Assembly: GCA_963576725.1 (NCBI GenBank)
Contig: OY755240.1
Coordinates: forward strand, 58,900,633 to 58,964,632
Length of the DNA: 64,000 nt
Reading direction: 5' to 3'
Source of the DNA: Azorinus chamasolen
Taxonomy: Eukaryota; Mollusca; Bivalvia; Cardiida; Solecurtidae
Under the pieces are notes generated by a model. That model was not told the DNA's origin, searched no databases, and worked only from the letters and a program-made list of their open reading frames with translations. How positions within the stretch are numbered: the stretch's first letter is position 1; each line of letters begins with the position of its first letter. Below, piece after piece: positions 10,069 to 20,113 of the stretch. A program made the translations under genes and the position numbers.

Positions 10069-10312
10069 TTAACATTTTCCCTCATGTACGCGTGTTTTCA
10101 CGCACTTGCAAACAGAGTAGACCCAGATCTGGCGGCTCCTATAGGAGCCGTCTGATCTGGGTCTGCTCTGTTTGCTGGTAGAATTTGATCAGATCTGTTT
10201 CTTTAGTTCCTAAAATGGCTACACTGTTCCATGTTTCATTATAACTCTTTTGTCCATGTATATTCAGTAGGTATTGGAATTTGAAATAAACATAGAACAA
10301 GGAAAGGGTTAA
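10069..10312. mobile_element. TT1b MITE
   Basis: TTAACATTTTCCCTCATG to GAACAAGGAAAGGGTTAA, 244 bp. Hairpin at about 10108-10174, centre GCTCCTATAGGAGC. The right flank contains ATATTCAGTAGGTATTGG. Confidence 0.9.
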
Positions 10313-10339
10313 ATCTATATAATACCTACCCACACGGGG

Positions 10340-10832
10340 TCTATAACCCTTTCCCCCATAATTAATAATTTATGACTTTATTACTGTATGAATATCCATG
10401 GAATGAATTATTATACACGTACAGTAAAACCTCTCTATAACGACCACTAAATTACATAAAGTATTTTCTGTTAAAGGCAGGTGGATGCTTAAAGCAAGGT
10501 GAAAGTAAAACAGAACGCTCCTACGGGAGCGTTCTGTTTTACTTTCACCTTGCTTTAAGCAACCACCTGTACAAAATACCAACTAATTAACACAACGAAG
10601 TGGTCGTTATAGAGAGGTTTTACTGTAATTACAAATTAACAAAGGCGTTTGTTTAGCTGGGACAGAAACTTCAGAATCAAATCTATATATCATTCCATAA
10701 ACAAAAATTTCCTTTTCTTTAGTTAATGTTCCTTTTCGGTAGATTGGGTCTAAAAATAGCCTATGGAGGAAAGGGTTAAGACTCCAATGCTCAATAAGTG
10801 AATGGCCGCTTATAGGACAGGTTCTACTGCAG
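10340..10832. mobile_element. Chimeric TT1a/TT2 element plus TA2 right end
   Basis: The left part is TT1a flank (AACCCTTTCCCCCATAA; later GACAGAAACTTCAGAATC to about 10700). The right part is TT2 outer flank (TTCCTTTTCTTTAGTTAATG to GAAAGGGTTAA at 10779). No hairpin lies between. The last TTAA runs into a TA2 right end (GACTCCAATGCTC to TTCTACTG). Confidence 0.65.
10420..10627. mobile_element. TA1 MITE
   Basis: 208 bp, flanked by TA, with near-identical terminal repeats. The palindrome centre here is GCTCCTACGGGAGC. It is inserted in the TT1a half of the chimera. Confidence 0.92.
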
Positions 10833-11200
10833 CTTCAACACCACGAGCTGTGACACAAGCACTGGTGTAGAAACTCTTATTCTATCAAAATAAAAATGCA
10901 AAACTTAATGCGAAAAAATCAAATGTATACAAATTGCAGGTAAATTCGTGGCATTTCATTTCCATGGCAACAATAATGTATTTATTCTTTGTGCATGTAT
11001 TTATTGCTTGAACGCAGACTACATGTCATGATCACACATTTAAGATGTCACGATGAAACTGGTATTGTTATTCTTAATAATTATGGATGAAAACGTCCTA
11101 CAAGTACATTATTTCTCGGCTTTTAATATATAGATATTCACGTAATACTTTTATTTAGGACAAAAGAAAAAATATTTTACTATATTTCCTGATCGTCGGT
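10833..11200. other. Unannotated stretch
   Basis: No repeat family recognised and no coding potential seen. On the minus strand it would be immediately downstream of the promoter-like block at 11.2 kb, but no splice donor of the LC8 type (CTTACC on plus) is present. Confidence 0.4.
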
Positions 11201-11204
11201 TGCA

Positions 11205-11315
11205 GAATTTATGTCAGCTCGGCACGAGCAACATATTATAGTTTTGATTGGACGAATGGGTCGCTTTTGATTGGATGAAATACGTACTCTTTTAGTTGTT
11301 TCTATCAAACACACA
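11205..11315 (-). promoter_or_regulatory. Orphan LC8-like promoter module
   Basis: On the minus strand it shows GATAGAAACAACTAAAAG (the motif upstream of each LC8 exon 1), then two CCAAT boxes (11269-11275 and 11246-11253) 23 bases apart, as in the LC8 promoters, then a TATAATAT stretch at about 11232-11240. TATA spacing differs from the LC8 copies. No LC8 coding exon lies to its left in this window, so it is a relic, a promoter for something unseen, or coincidence. Confidence 0.45.
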
Positions 11316-11409
11316 AAAAACCAATCATTCACAGGTAACCGTGTCACGTGGAATCACTGAGGAGCAATTAAATTTCACTGATTTAACTCAATAACTACAG
11401 AAGAAAAAC

Positions 11410-11485
11410 AAAACTAATCTCAGTATATTCATATCTGATATCTAATCTCAGTGTATTCATATCTAAGCTCAGTGTATTCAAATAT
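11410..11485. repeat. Short imperfect tandem repeat
   Basis: Three to four copies of about 20-25 bp built on CTCAGTGTATTCATATCT. Confidence 0.6.
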
Positions 11486-11515
11486 CTTGTTGCAGTTACA
11501 TTGTATACCTTTTCT

Positions 11516-11740
11516 TAACTCTTTCCTCCATATAAACATGTTTTCATGCATCTGCAAACAGAGTAGATCCATATCAGATGGCTCCTATAGGAGCCGTCTG
11601 ATCAGGGTCTGCTCTGTTTGCTAACAGAATGTGATACGTCTGTTTGTTTAGTTTCTAAAATGGCTACAATGTTCCTACTTCCATATTTCATTATAACTAT
11701 TTTGTTCATGTATATTCAGTATAGGCATGCCAAAGGTTAA
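11516..11740. mobile_element. TT1b MITE
   Basis: TTAACTCTTTCCTCCATA to GCCAAAGGTTAA. Hairpin at about 11562-11630. The right terminus is slightly shortened, and its TTAA is shared with the next element. Confidence 0.8.
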
Positions 11741-11962
11741 TTATTCCCTCTGTATATGCATTTTAACATCTTTGCAAACAGAGTAGACCCAGATCAGACG
11801 GCTCCTATAGAAGCCGTCTGATCAGGGTCTGCACTGTTTGCTTATGGCAGAACATAGATCTGATTGTACAGTTTCTGTCATAGTCAAACTGATTCCCGTT
11901 TTCGTATGGCATTATAAACTAAAATAGGTAATCAATATGCACGATGTTATTACTTCTTACGT
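11737..11962. mobile_element. TT1a MITE, right end lost
   Basis: TTAATTATTCCCTCTGTA, hairpin at about 11772-11840 (centre GCTCCTATAGAAGC), flank to CATGATGTTATT-like sequence. It abuts the previous element at a single TTAA. Confidence 0.7.
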
Positions 11963-12298
11963 AAGGAACTATTCATAGAGACTAGAAAGTCAAAGTTGAA
12001 GATCCAATACACCTGTAATGACGACAACAGCTGTTACGTCTGGGAGATTCGTTTAGGTGTATTTCTTGCATTCGTGTAATCTTCTTTATGGATTAATAAC
12101 ATATTAGTGCACACCTTAATTCTCCGTGGTATCAAAGTGGCTGATTTTAATCATGTACATTATATATACATGTGAAAACACATAAACATCGCAGCGATCC
12201 AAAAACATATCTTTACCGACACTTTTGATGTTCTTTTTCTTTTTAAATAAATTCGGCATAAATCCGTTAAAACCGGAATTTAAGTAAACAAGAACTTA
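11963..12298. other. Unannotated stretch
   Basis: No feature recognised. Confidence 0.4.
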
Positions 12299-12505
12299 GA
12301 CTTCTTAAGACAGGCGACTGCATAAGGCAGCGTGAGAGTTCTTCAGAAATCTTCCTTTGGGTATTTTCTACATTTTTCTTACATAACTCTTACCATGTAC
12401 AGTAGAAACTTCCTATGCGACCATTGAAACGATGTCTAATTCAGGGTCTACCAGGTAGGTGGTAGCTTAATGCAGGTCAAAAGTAATGCAGAAAGCTCCT
12501 GCTTT
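12299..12505. mobile_element. Two TA2 fragments
   Basis: A degraded right part at 12299-12385, then a fresh left end (GTACAGTAGAAACTTCCTA at 12399) with one hairpin arm (GCTTAATGCAGGTCAAAAG) cut just after GCTCCTG, i.e. at the palindrome centre. Confidence 0.6.
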
Positions 12506-12524
12506 AGAGCGATAGCACTGTATA

Positions 12525-12714
12525 AACATTACATGTGTTAATTAGTTGGTATTTAGGACAGGTGGCTGCTTAAAGCAAGGTGAAAGTAAAACAGAACGCT
12601 CCTATAGGAGGGTTCTGTTTTACTTCCACCTTGCTTTAAGCAGCCACCTGCCTTTATCACCAAATACTTGATCATGATGTAATTTAGTGGCCGTTATAGA
12701 GAGATTTTACTATA
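12525..12714. mobile_element. TA1 MITE lacking its left terminus
   Basis: Palindrome at about 12570-12652, centre GCTCCTATAGGAGG; right end GGCCGTTATAGAGAGATTTT. The left terminal repeat is replaced by unrelated sequence. Confidence 0.8.
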
Positions 12715-12839
12715 CTATAAAACAGATCTAACAAATATGCATTAGATCTATGTCATTATTTATTTCATGATTATTGGAACATGGAAAGGGTTATGCATAT
12801 ATAGCTAGGTAGCGAGAGAAAAATACACAGACGAATCGG

Positions 12840-12910
12840 CCAAACGGACCCTACATGGCTTGCATTTGAAACTAGCTTGGAGTTACTCGGCGTCTCACCA
12901 GGATCCAAGC

Positions 12911-12953
<43 letters not shown>

Positions 12954-12955
12954 CA
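12840..12955. repeat. Half TT4/TT7 hairpin followed by (TTA)n
   Basis: AGCTTGGAGTTACTCGGCGTC with CACCAGGATCCAAGC is one arm and centre of a TT4/TT7 hairpin. A TTA/ATT microsatellite of about 15 units follows at 12911-12953. Confidence 0.75.
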
Positions 12956-13510
12956 TTATACCACATTTTTATAGCGCTCTTTTCACACAGGATACGTACG
13001 TATAAAGGCGCTTCACGTGGAAGAAATCACTAATCGGAACGAACCGCATGATTATCTATCCAGGCAATGAAAGATATACAATAGATATACAGTTATATAA
13101 TTATATATTTACATTCGCCCTGCAACGTCCTTATATAACCTTATTCTAAAAAGAAAGTTGCATTTTCCAATGAACGTTCATTTCAATACCGGATCCGTTA
13201 AAATATAAGAAATACAATGGAATATAAATATAAGAAATGAATGATGTGCTTTCAGTGTTCATGAGGTTATGCAACGCATAGCTTTACGAGCAAAGATTCA
13301 CGTGAAGCCCTTCGGGCTTCACTAACTTTGCTCGTAAAGCTATGCGTTGCATAACCTCATGAACACCGGAAGCACGTCATTCATTTCTTAAATGAAATCA
13401 CTTTCCTGAAGAAACCACATGATTGTATATCCGGTCAAAGAAAGATATGCAATAGATATACAATAAATATGAAATCACTAACCGGAAGGACCCGCATGGT
13501 TGTACAATAA
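12956..13510. repeat. Palindrome flanked by direct repeats
   Basis: A block from CACATTTTTATAGCGCTC onward. Segments 13027-13100 and 13392-13460 are direct repeats (AAATCACTAATCGG and AAATCACTTTCC, then GATATACAATAGATATAC), with a third partial copy at 13470-13500. Between them lies an inverted repeat, listed separately. No coding content. Possibly a non-autonomous element of unknown class. Confidence 0.6.
13230..13390. repeat. Long palindrome, ~76-bp arms
   Basis: AAGAAATGAATGATGTGCTT pairs with AAGCACGTCATTCATTTCTT. The inner arms around ATGAGGTTATGCAACGCATA are almost perfect, and the tip is GTGAAGCCCTTCGGGCTTCAC with small asymmetries. It is unrelated to the GCTCCT-core families. Confidence 0.9.
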
Positions 13511-13679
13511 AATAAGATTATTTGTGTTTAAACTTTAAACCCCTTGAGCCTTTGGTTGACGCATGCGCACGGGCGAGAGACACAGTAAAACAATTATACT
13601 ACAGTCCTCCCCTCTTTAATTATGAGGCGGAAATGGGTGAATGAAATGATCCGGTTCCCCAATAAGCCAAAACGGCGAA

Positions 13680-13825
13680 CTCAGGTTAACTTAATGGAAT
13701 CAATTTTGACACTCTGTTAATAATTTCTCAAACGCTTGATTGAGCAGAGAGCAATCAAAATTAGCATCAGATCCAGATTTGAGCAAACGTTATTCTTTTC
13801 ACGACAGGTTATTGATAACTGGGGA
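13680..13825. mobile_element. TT7 fragment
   Basis: CTGTTAATAATTTCTCAAACG, then ATTGAGCAGAGAGCAATCAAA and CAGATTTGAGCAAACGTTATT match the right part of TT7 at 33610-33700. Confidence 0.5.
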
Positions 13826-13849
13826 CGGAAATGAATGCCTATTCGTTAG

Positions 13850-14112
13850 CGTCCTTTACTTCTTTCCTTCATATAAACGCCTTTTCACGCATTTGCAAAC
13901 AGAGTAGACCCAGATCAGACGGCTCCTATAGGAGCCGTCTGATCAGGGTCTGCTTTGTTTGCTTATGGTATAATATAGATCCGATTCTGGTTTCTGTAAC
14001 AGCCAAAGAGTCCTATGTACATATGGCGTAGTAAAACTTATTCTAATTAGTATTTATCATTAAAATTATGGTGTCAATATTTTTTACATGAATACTGAAC
14101 ATTGAAAGGGTT
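13850..14112. mobile_element. TT1a MITE
   Basis: CCTTTACTTCTTTCCTTCATA to GAACATTGAAAGGGTTA. Hairpin at about 13895-13963, centre GCTCCTATAGGAGC, with CAGATC in one arm and GATCAGG in the other. Confidence 0.85.
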
Positions 14113-14182
14113 ACTTGATGAATAACCATGTGAAAATAATTGGCTGTATGAATGTTTAATAGCAGAACTTTTATAATAAGTA

Positions 14183-14595
14183 TACAGTAGAACATGTCTT
14201 AACCCTTCGCTTGCTATTCACGTCAATATACCTACCTGTAATTAGTGAAGACTCAGATGAGGTAACTCCTGCAAGAGCTGTCTCATCAGGGTCTGCACTA
14301 TTTACAAGTTGATTGTGCAACCAGTGCACTCCACAGCAGTGATTTCACAACGAAACACTTGTACACCGTGAAGATATATGTAAATATACAACAGGGCATG
14401 TGTAAAGAAGGAGAAATGTGTTTTAAAATTCAGCGAGTGAAGGGTTAAGCAGTCATTCATTTATCGAACATAGTAGTCTTAAAAGCAGGTGGTTGCTTAA
14501 TGCAGGGCAAAAGCAACCAGAAAGCTACCACCTCCCATACAGACCCATAAGAATAGACTTCTTTTTGATGGCCGCTTAAGAAATGTTCTAATGTA
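14183..14595. mobile_element. TA2 MITE interrupted by TT3
   Basis: TACAGTAGAACATGTC broken at TTAA, resuming as TTAAGCAGTCATTCATTTA. The hairpin at 14488-14530 has lost its centre. The right end is CCGCTTAAGAAATGTTCTAAT. Confidence 0.8.
14199..14448. mobile_element. TT3 MITE in the TA2 TTAA
   Basis: TTAACCCTTCGCTTGCTATT to CGAGTGAAGGGTTAA, 250 bp. Hairpin at about 14238-14309, one arm centre degraded (ACTCCTGCAAGAGC). It hit the same TA2 terminal TTAA that TT1b hit at 6960. Confidence 0.9.
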
Positions 14596-14599
14596 TATA

Positions 14600-14660
14600 T
14601 CATTCCATAAGCAAACAGGGTGGTCCTGATCAAACTGCTCCTAGAGGAGAGGAACTCTAT
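14600..14660. mobile_element. TT1 hairpin fragment
   Basis: CCATAAGCAAACAGGGTGG with CTGATCAAACTGCTCCTAGAG. Only one arm remains. Confidence 0.5.
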
Positions 14661-14701
14661 AAGTTGTTTAGCTTTCGTTCTACATTGTATATTTAATTAT
14701 A

Positions 14702-14764
14702 TAATGATACTCTTTGGTTATCGTGTATAATGATTATACATGATAACCAAAGAGTATCACTATA
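14702..14764. repeat. Isolated palindrome
   Basis: ATGATACTCTTTGGTTATCG pairs with TGATAACCAAAGAGTATCA around GTATAATGATTATAC. There is one mismatch per about 28-bp arm. No terminal repeats recognised beside it. Confidence 0.85.
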
Positions 14765-14826
14765 ATTGTGATTAATGTATACTTTTTCGAATAAAATTGT
14801 TTAAACTGAACTGCTCCTACAGGCTT

Positions 14827-15000
14827 TTTTAACGCCTTTGTAAACAGAGTAGATCCAGATCAGATGACTTCTGTGACACCGTCTGGTCAGTGTCTGTTCT
14901 GTTTTCCTTGTGAAGTAATTATATCTGATTCAATAAGATCTGCCATGGCTAAACATTCATGTCTTCAGATGCCACTATGACAACTCATCTAATTAACAGA
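14827..15000. mobile_element. TT1a fragment
   Basis: Degenerate hairpin at 14850-14908 (AAACAGAGTAGATCCAGATC against GGTCAGTGTCTGTTCTG) and right flank with CTGCCATGGCTAAACATTC. The right end is missing. Confidence 0.6.
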
Positions 15001-15039
15001 GGTCCAGATAAGGTGCGTAAATTAAAACATTTTCAAGAA

Positions 15040-15185
15040 TAGCTCCTTTAGTTCTCCCTCCGCCAAACCCTGTACTGTGATCATTCTTTATAGAGTCGTC
15101 CCGAAGAGACGATTCTAAAGAGTGGTCATAGTATAGGGTTTGGTGGAGAAATAACGATTTTAGTATTTTGGTACGCACTTTTATA
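15040..15185. repeat. Hairpin family J
   Basis: CCAAACCCTGTACTGTGATC pairs with GTGGTCATAGTATAGGGTTTG, then GAGAAATAACGATTTTAG and GGTACGCAC as in the other J copies. Confidence 0.7.
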
Positions 15186-15645
15186 TGTAGCTCTGTAATT
15201 AATAGTCATGGTGTCATAATTTCACACTCTAACATTCGTGTAAATGGTCAAACTTTTAGCCCTTTACTCCATTAATATTCATGTAAGAAATAAGGGCCGG
15301 ACTCTCTCAAATAAATACAGTAATACGCAAATTCTCAGTTGGCGATTGTCTTGTATGTACAAGCACCAGCACACAAAGGATCAGTAGAATTATGTAAAAA
15401 TATCAATACTTATATCTGTTGTTTGGCAGTGTCAGATGATACACAATAGAATCTACAGCGGCAATTTCATAAATCATCACTGTCTTTAAATAGCTCTGAT
15501 AGATAAAGAACGAAAAAAATGCTTACGGAAAAAAACCCATTACATCGCTGTGAAAAAAATAATGTCTTGTCAAAGAATTCGTTGCTTTTTTTTTATCTAC
15601 TTCCGATTCGATCAAACTTTTGAGAAACCATTAGTTGATTGTCAA
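15186..15645. other. Unannotated stretch
   Basis: No gene or family recognised. Confidence 0.4.
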
Positions 15646-15649
15646 ACAG

Positions 15650-15775
15650 CTGAACCCATTCTCTCCTACTGACGCAGTTTGGCGCCTCTGTAAAAATTAG
15701 TTTTTTTTAACAATTGTGATAAATAGAGCATATGCTCCACAGGAGCAAATGCTCTATTTATCACAATGGTTTCAT
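15650..15775. mobile_element. TT2 fragment
   Basis: AACCCATTCTCTCCTACTGACG and a hairpin at about 15708-15772 (centre GCTCCACAGGAGC). The outer right flank with its terminus is absent. Confidence 0.75.
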
Positions 15776-15830
15776 GCCTGTAAGGTCGTGGATAGCAGGA
15801 TAAGTGCCGGGTGAGTTTGTTTTCTGTATA

Positions 15831-16133
15831 TACATTTGAACTTCGACATCTCGAACTTCGGAATAACTCGGAACAAAAAGTTCAGTCCTTTCAAAACTTA
15901 CAATACAGAATTGCTCTAAAATGTATTACTATGCATATCTAGAAACACGTGTGACAGCTTAATGCAAGTCTAAAGTAATGCTGAAAGCTCCTACAGGAGC
16001 TTTCAGTATTACTTTAGACCTGCATTAAGCTGTGAACTTACGAAATTATCACAAATAGGATAACTCATACATTTATTATCTCGAACTAGTATGTGTGGTC
16101 CCTTGAAGTTCGAGATATCGAAGTTTAACTGTA
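15831..16133. mobile_element. TA3 MITE
   Basis: TACATTTGAACTTCGACATC to GAGATATCGAAGTTTAACTGTA. The palindrome at about 15958-16030 centres on GCTCCTACAGGAGC. Confidence 0.88.
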
Positions 16134-16154
16134 ATTTATATCCAATTGGCTTTC

Positions 16155-16376
16155 ATTTATCCTTTACTCTATGAATATTCATGTTATTAATTATATAATA
16201 ATTTTATAATGGCAAATGTACACAGGAAAGTTTAGCCTTGGCGGAAACAACAGAATCAGATCTATATAATTCCATAAACAAACAGAACAGACCGGACCGT
16301 ATCAGACAGTTCCGACAAGATCTGGGTCTATACTCTGTTTGCAAATGTGTGAAAAGACTTTGAGAAAAAGGGTGAA
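16155..16376. mobile_element. TT1a MITE
   Basis: TATCCTTTACTCTATGAATA, TGGCGGAAACAACAGAATC, degraded hairpin at 16278-16342, then AAAAAGGGTGAAG. Confidence 0.75.
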
Positions 16377-16389
16377 GCGCAGCTCTTGT

Positions 16390-16603
16390 TTAACTCATTC
16401 TCTCCTAGGCTATTTTTAGACACAACCTCTTTGAATGTATCTACCGAAAAGTAGCATTAACTAGAGGAAAGGAAAAAAATAGAATTTGTAGTTTGAAACC
16501 ATTGTGATAAATAGAGCATTTGCTCTATTTATCACAATGGTTTCCTAAAGTGACATCTATAGATGCACAAAAATGAGTCACTAGGGGGTAGCATTTATTT
16601 TAA
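16390..16603. mobile_element. TT2 MITE with collapsed centre
   Basis: TTAACTCATTCTCTCCTAGG at the left; hairpin at 16494-16545, where the arms meet directly at ATTTGCTCTATTTATC, so the core GCTCCTATAGGAGC is deleted. The right end carries the subtype CACTAGGGGGTA. Confidence 0.85.
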
Positions 16604-16616
16604 CAACCATCAGTTT

Positions 16617-16846
16617 TTAACACATTACCCCCTAGCGACACATTTTTGCACCTCAATAAAATTCATATTTTGAAACCATTGTGATAGATAGAGCATTTGC
16701 TTCATAGGAGCAAATGCTCTATTTATCACAATGATTTCAAGACTACACAATTCTAAAACTCTCCTTTTCTATAGTTAATTCTCCTTTTCGGCAGATTTAT
16801 TCCAAAGAGGTTGGGTCTAAATATAGTCTAGGAGAGAATGGGTTAA
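16617..16846. mobile_element. TT2 MITE (inverted)
   Basis: TTAACACATTACCCCCTAGC to GAGAGAATGGGTTAA. Hairpin at about 16672-16742. The sequence CATTTAACAACCATCAGTTTT occurs on both sides (16592 and 16850), so a local tandem duplication accompanied or preceded insertion. Confidence 0.85.
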
Positions 16847-16867
16847 AGCATTTAACAACCATCAGTT

Positions 16868-17108
16868 TTCGACACTTTCCCCCATAAATACGCTCAATGC
16901 CTTTGCAAACAAGACCCAGATCAGCAGACGTTCCAGCAAGAGCCGTATGGTCCGGGTCTGCTCTGTTTTATATCTGAATGATATAAATATTCTATAGTAT
17001 CTGCCACGGCCAAACTATGTTGTGTTCTTTAGCAATTATACAAAATTAATCTGATTAATATTCACGATGCCATTATTTTTACATGAATATTCATGGAATA
17101 TTGGGTAA
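16868..17108. mobile_element. TT1a MITE
   Basis: ACTTTCCCCCATAAATACGC, degenerate hairpin at 16904-16970, CTGCCACGGCCAAACTATG, then GAATATTCATGGAATATTGGG. Confidence 0.75.
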
Positions 17109-17149
17109 GAGACGTCTATGTTTGATCATTTGGTAGTCCCTTTACTCTA

Positions 17150-17214
17150 TGAATATTAATGTATGAAATATTTCGTTAGTTTCGCAGAAAGGCGTATTTA
17201 TGAAGTAAACGTTT
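17150..17214. mobile_element. TT1a deletion derivative
   Basis: The left terminus (TTTACTCTATGAATATTAATG) is joined to the distal end (CGCAGAAAGGCGTATTTATG). The whole hairpin is missing. Confidence 0.6.
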
Positions 17215-17883
17215 AAGGTGGTTACTGTATTTAAAACAAATATGCTGTTTGCAATTTTTGTTCTCAAAAGTATGTTAGATTAGAAATTGGTGAACACATA
17301 TTTACTTGTACGGATTCAAAACTTTCTGGGACAATTTAGCATCAATTCCTGCCCCTCAACAATTACCATATCAGCCCTGAGATAAGAAAAACAACCTTTA
17401 AGGTCTCGGATCAGACACCGCGTTCGAAACAAGGCTTGTGAGCTGGTGTTATGAAGTTTGTTACATAAGCCAGCAAAACAGTTTTTTGATGCACATTTTG
17501 CAAAGCCTTATAAGGTTGGTTTTCGTATAGCAATGGCCATTTGTTTATAACTTATAAAATACCATAACAAACATGTCAATTAAATTAATCATTTTTTTAA
17601 TTTGGTATAAAAATATATATACACACAAATATTGATATTTGGTCTCAGTTTTGTAGAAAAGCCACTTGTTATGGCAGTAGTACTCTTAACAACTTGAATG
17701 TCTAGAGCTAATTAGGTCAAGTACAACTTTTTCAAACATAATGATGCACAAAGTACTGTCCCCTTCAAAAACGGATTGTGTTAAACGTTCAATGCTGTCA
17801 AGAAGTGAGGCCGGAAGTGCGTCATCGACAGCGCATGGAGCTGGTAACCAGAATCGGAGAGAACACGTCGACTTGAGCGCAAT
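17215..17883. other. Downstream region of LC8-1
   Basis: No MITE found. It includes the presumed 3' untranslated region of LC8-1. The CTGTCCCTTCAAAAACG block and the sequence through GGAAGTGCGTCA at 17755-17825 are shared with the same position beside LC8-2, -4 and -6. No clear AATAAA was placed. Confidence 0.5.
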
Positions 17884-18340
<457 letters not shown>

Positions 18341-18464
18341 CTATGAAGCAGATTTCCATTGCAAACAGCTCGTATACAGATCTCTGATTTTACATTTTTT
18401 GCCGGGCCAACACCTGTTTTGTTCATATAACTAATATGCATACATAAACTAGTCTTGTCTACGT

Positions 18465-18677
18465 ATTTAACCGCCTTTTCAAGCAAGGGCAAACACAGCA
18501 GAACCAGATCAGAAGGCTTCTGTAGCCGGAGCCGTCTAATCATGGTCTGCTAGGTTTGCTTTTGACATGATAAAAATCTGATTCTAAAAATCCCTTCAAA
18601 AGTGCAGGTTATATTAATTCAGTTAATAAATAGCCATTATGTCCTTATTTCTTACATCAACATGGAAGGGGTTAGTG
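18465..18677. mobile_element. TT1a MITE in the LC8-1 intron
   Basis: TTTAACCGCCTTTTCAAGC, hairpin at 18489-18560 with degraded arms, and GGAAGGGGTTAG at the end. Confidence 0.7.
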
Positions 18678-18780
18678 ATGGTGCATCTATGGTTAACCCT
18701 TACACCACTGTTGAAATCAATAAATTTGGATTTGGTGCAATTTTCACTACTTTTGATTCGATAAGCTATATATCTATAAG

Positions 18781-18858
18781 GGTGTGTACCCAAATACTAA
18801 ACTCGCCATTTATCCAACACACACTATACTGTGACCACTCTAAAACAGTGTTTCTGCG
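18781..18858. repeat. J hairpin fragment
   Basis: GTACCCAAATACTAAACTCG and CACACTATACTGTGACCACTC. Only one arm is present. Confidence 0.5.
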
Positions 18859-18954
18859 TTTCTTTAACAAAATCTAAAATTGAAACCTGATATGAATAAT
18901 AATAAAAAAAATTACCCGGCGCTAATGGCATCGACATAATTATATAGTAAAACC

Positions 18955-19189
18955 CGTGTATTTAATAATTGCAAAATTCATGGACAAACTAGTTAAATAA
19001 CGACATATGAAAGGTCGAACAATGAAGACCATTTTAGAAAGTATAGAAACAGATCTATCAAATCCCAATGGCAAACAGAGTAGACCCTGATCAGACGGCT
19101 TTTAATTTTTAAGGAGCCGTCTGATCTGGGTCTACACTGCTAGCAAATGCGTGAACAGGCGTTTGAATGAAGTAGACTAGTTAATATGC
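18955..19189. mobile_element. TT1b MITE in the LC8-1 intron
   Basis: Left terminus poor; AAAGTATAGAAACAGATC precedes the hairpin at 19068-19147, whose loop is enlarged (GGCTTTTAATTTTTAAGGAGCC). It ends near GACTAGTTAAT. Confidence 0.75.
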
Positions 19190-19227
19190 GCTACCACCTG
19201 TATCGAAAATCCAGAATTAGACATCGT

Positions 19228-19487
19228 TTGAGTGGTCGTATGTGTAAACCCCTCTTTACCGGAATTCTAATAGAGAATGATTTAGATATTTTAGGCAGAT
19301 GGCTGCTAAAGCAGGGTGAAAGTCATGCAGAACGCTCCTAGAGGAGCGTTCTGCGTGGCTTTCGCCCTGCATTAAGCTGATACCTGTTTCCAATACCGAT
19401 GTGTAAACTACCGTAAATTTAACCAGAGACAATATACATATGATTATGTCTCTGATTTAACGTCCAGATTAGAGGGGTTTTACTGTA
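19228..19487. mobile_element. Variant TA1-like MITE
   Basis: GTAAACCCCTCTTTACCGGA against GAGGGGTTTTACTGTA. Central palindrome at 19308-19380 with arm GCAGGGTGAAAGTC and centre CGCTCCTAGAGGAGCG. A second small inverted repeat, AGAGACAATATACATA with TATGTCTCTG, lies at 19423-19455. Confidence 0.65.
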
Positions 19488-19647
19488 TAGGCCTACGTAT
19501 TGGCGGGCAATTTGTTCATCTCGACCTTCCCGTACACTCCAAAATAAACAAATGTTTGAAAGCAGATGAGACAGAGTTAGCATCATAGTTGATATAAAGT
19601 TTAAATGAACAATCTCTAATGTTAAAAAAATATATAAAAATCTCCTT

Positions 19648-19825
19648 ACCTCTTTATTGTGTGTCTTTCCTGTTGTAGTTAAAACTGACTCCTGAGTGCT
19701 TGACTTTATAATGTGATGCTTTATAAGAGCAGCTGGGCATTAAAAAACCAAGCGATTTCTGATTGGATAAAATACATACTTTTGATTGGTTAAAAAGGTA
19801 ACTCGCTTAGTTCTTTCTATCAGAC
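19648..19825 (-). promoter_or_regulatory. LC8-1 promoter and non-coding exon 1
   Basis: Minus strand: GATAGAAAGAACTAAGC (19806-19822), two CCAAT boxes (19784-19790 and 19761-19767) 23 bases apart, TATA box CTTATAAAGC (19717-19727; a second TATA-like stretch at 19702-19713), then about 40-60 nt of exon ending AAAGAG before donor GTAAGG at 19649. Predicted intron 18159-19649. Start site inferred from TATA spacing. Confidence 0.75.
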
Positions 19826-19869
19826 GTGCGAGAGTTACTCTAATGTAATAGCTGTGTTAAAGTATTTGG

Positions 19870-20113
19870 TTAATCATTTTATCCATGATTATTCATATAA
19901 AACCAATGATATCATGAATATTAATTGCGTATTACAAGGAACTTTATATGACTTATAATATAGGACAGAAACTGTAAAACCAAATCTATATACATTGTAC
20001 AGTCATGTTATTCCGTATGCAAATATAGAGCAGATCCTGAACAGACGGGCTCCTACAAGAGCCGTCTGAACTGGGGCAACTCTGTTTGCAAAGACGTAAA
20101 GAGTAAGGGTTAA
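19870..20113. mobile_element. TT1a MITE
   Basis: TTAATCATTTTATCCATG to AGAGTAAGGGTTAA. Hairpin at about 20018-20092, with one extra G and centre GCTCCTACAAGAGC. Confidence 0.8.

Noticed and set aside
11516..11740. Long GC-containing hairpins considered as rho-independent terminators or tRNA/miRNA genes.
   Set aside because: They are dispersed MITE palindromes with TTAA ends in a eukaryotic setting. No tRNA cloverleaf or T-tract logic applies.
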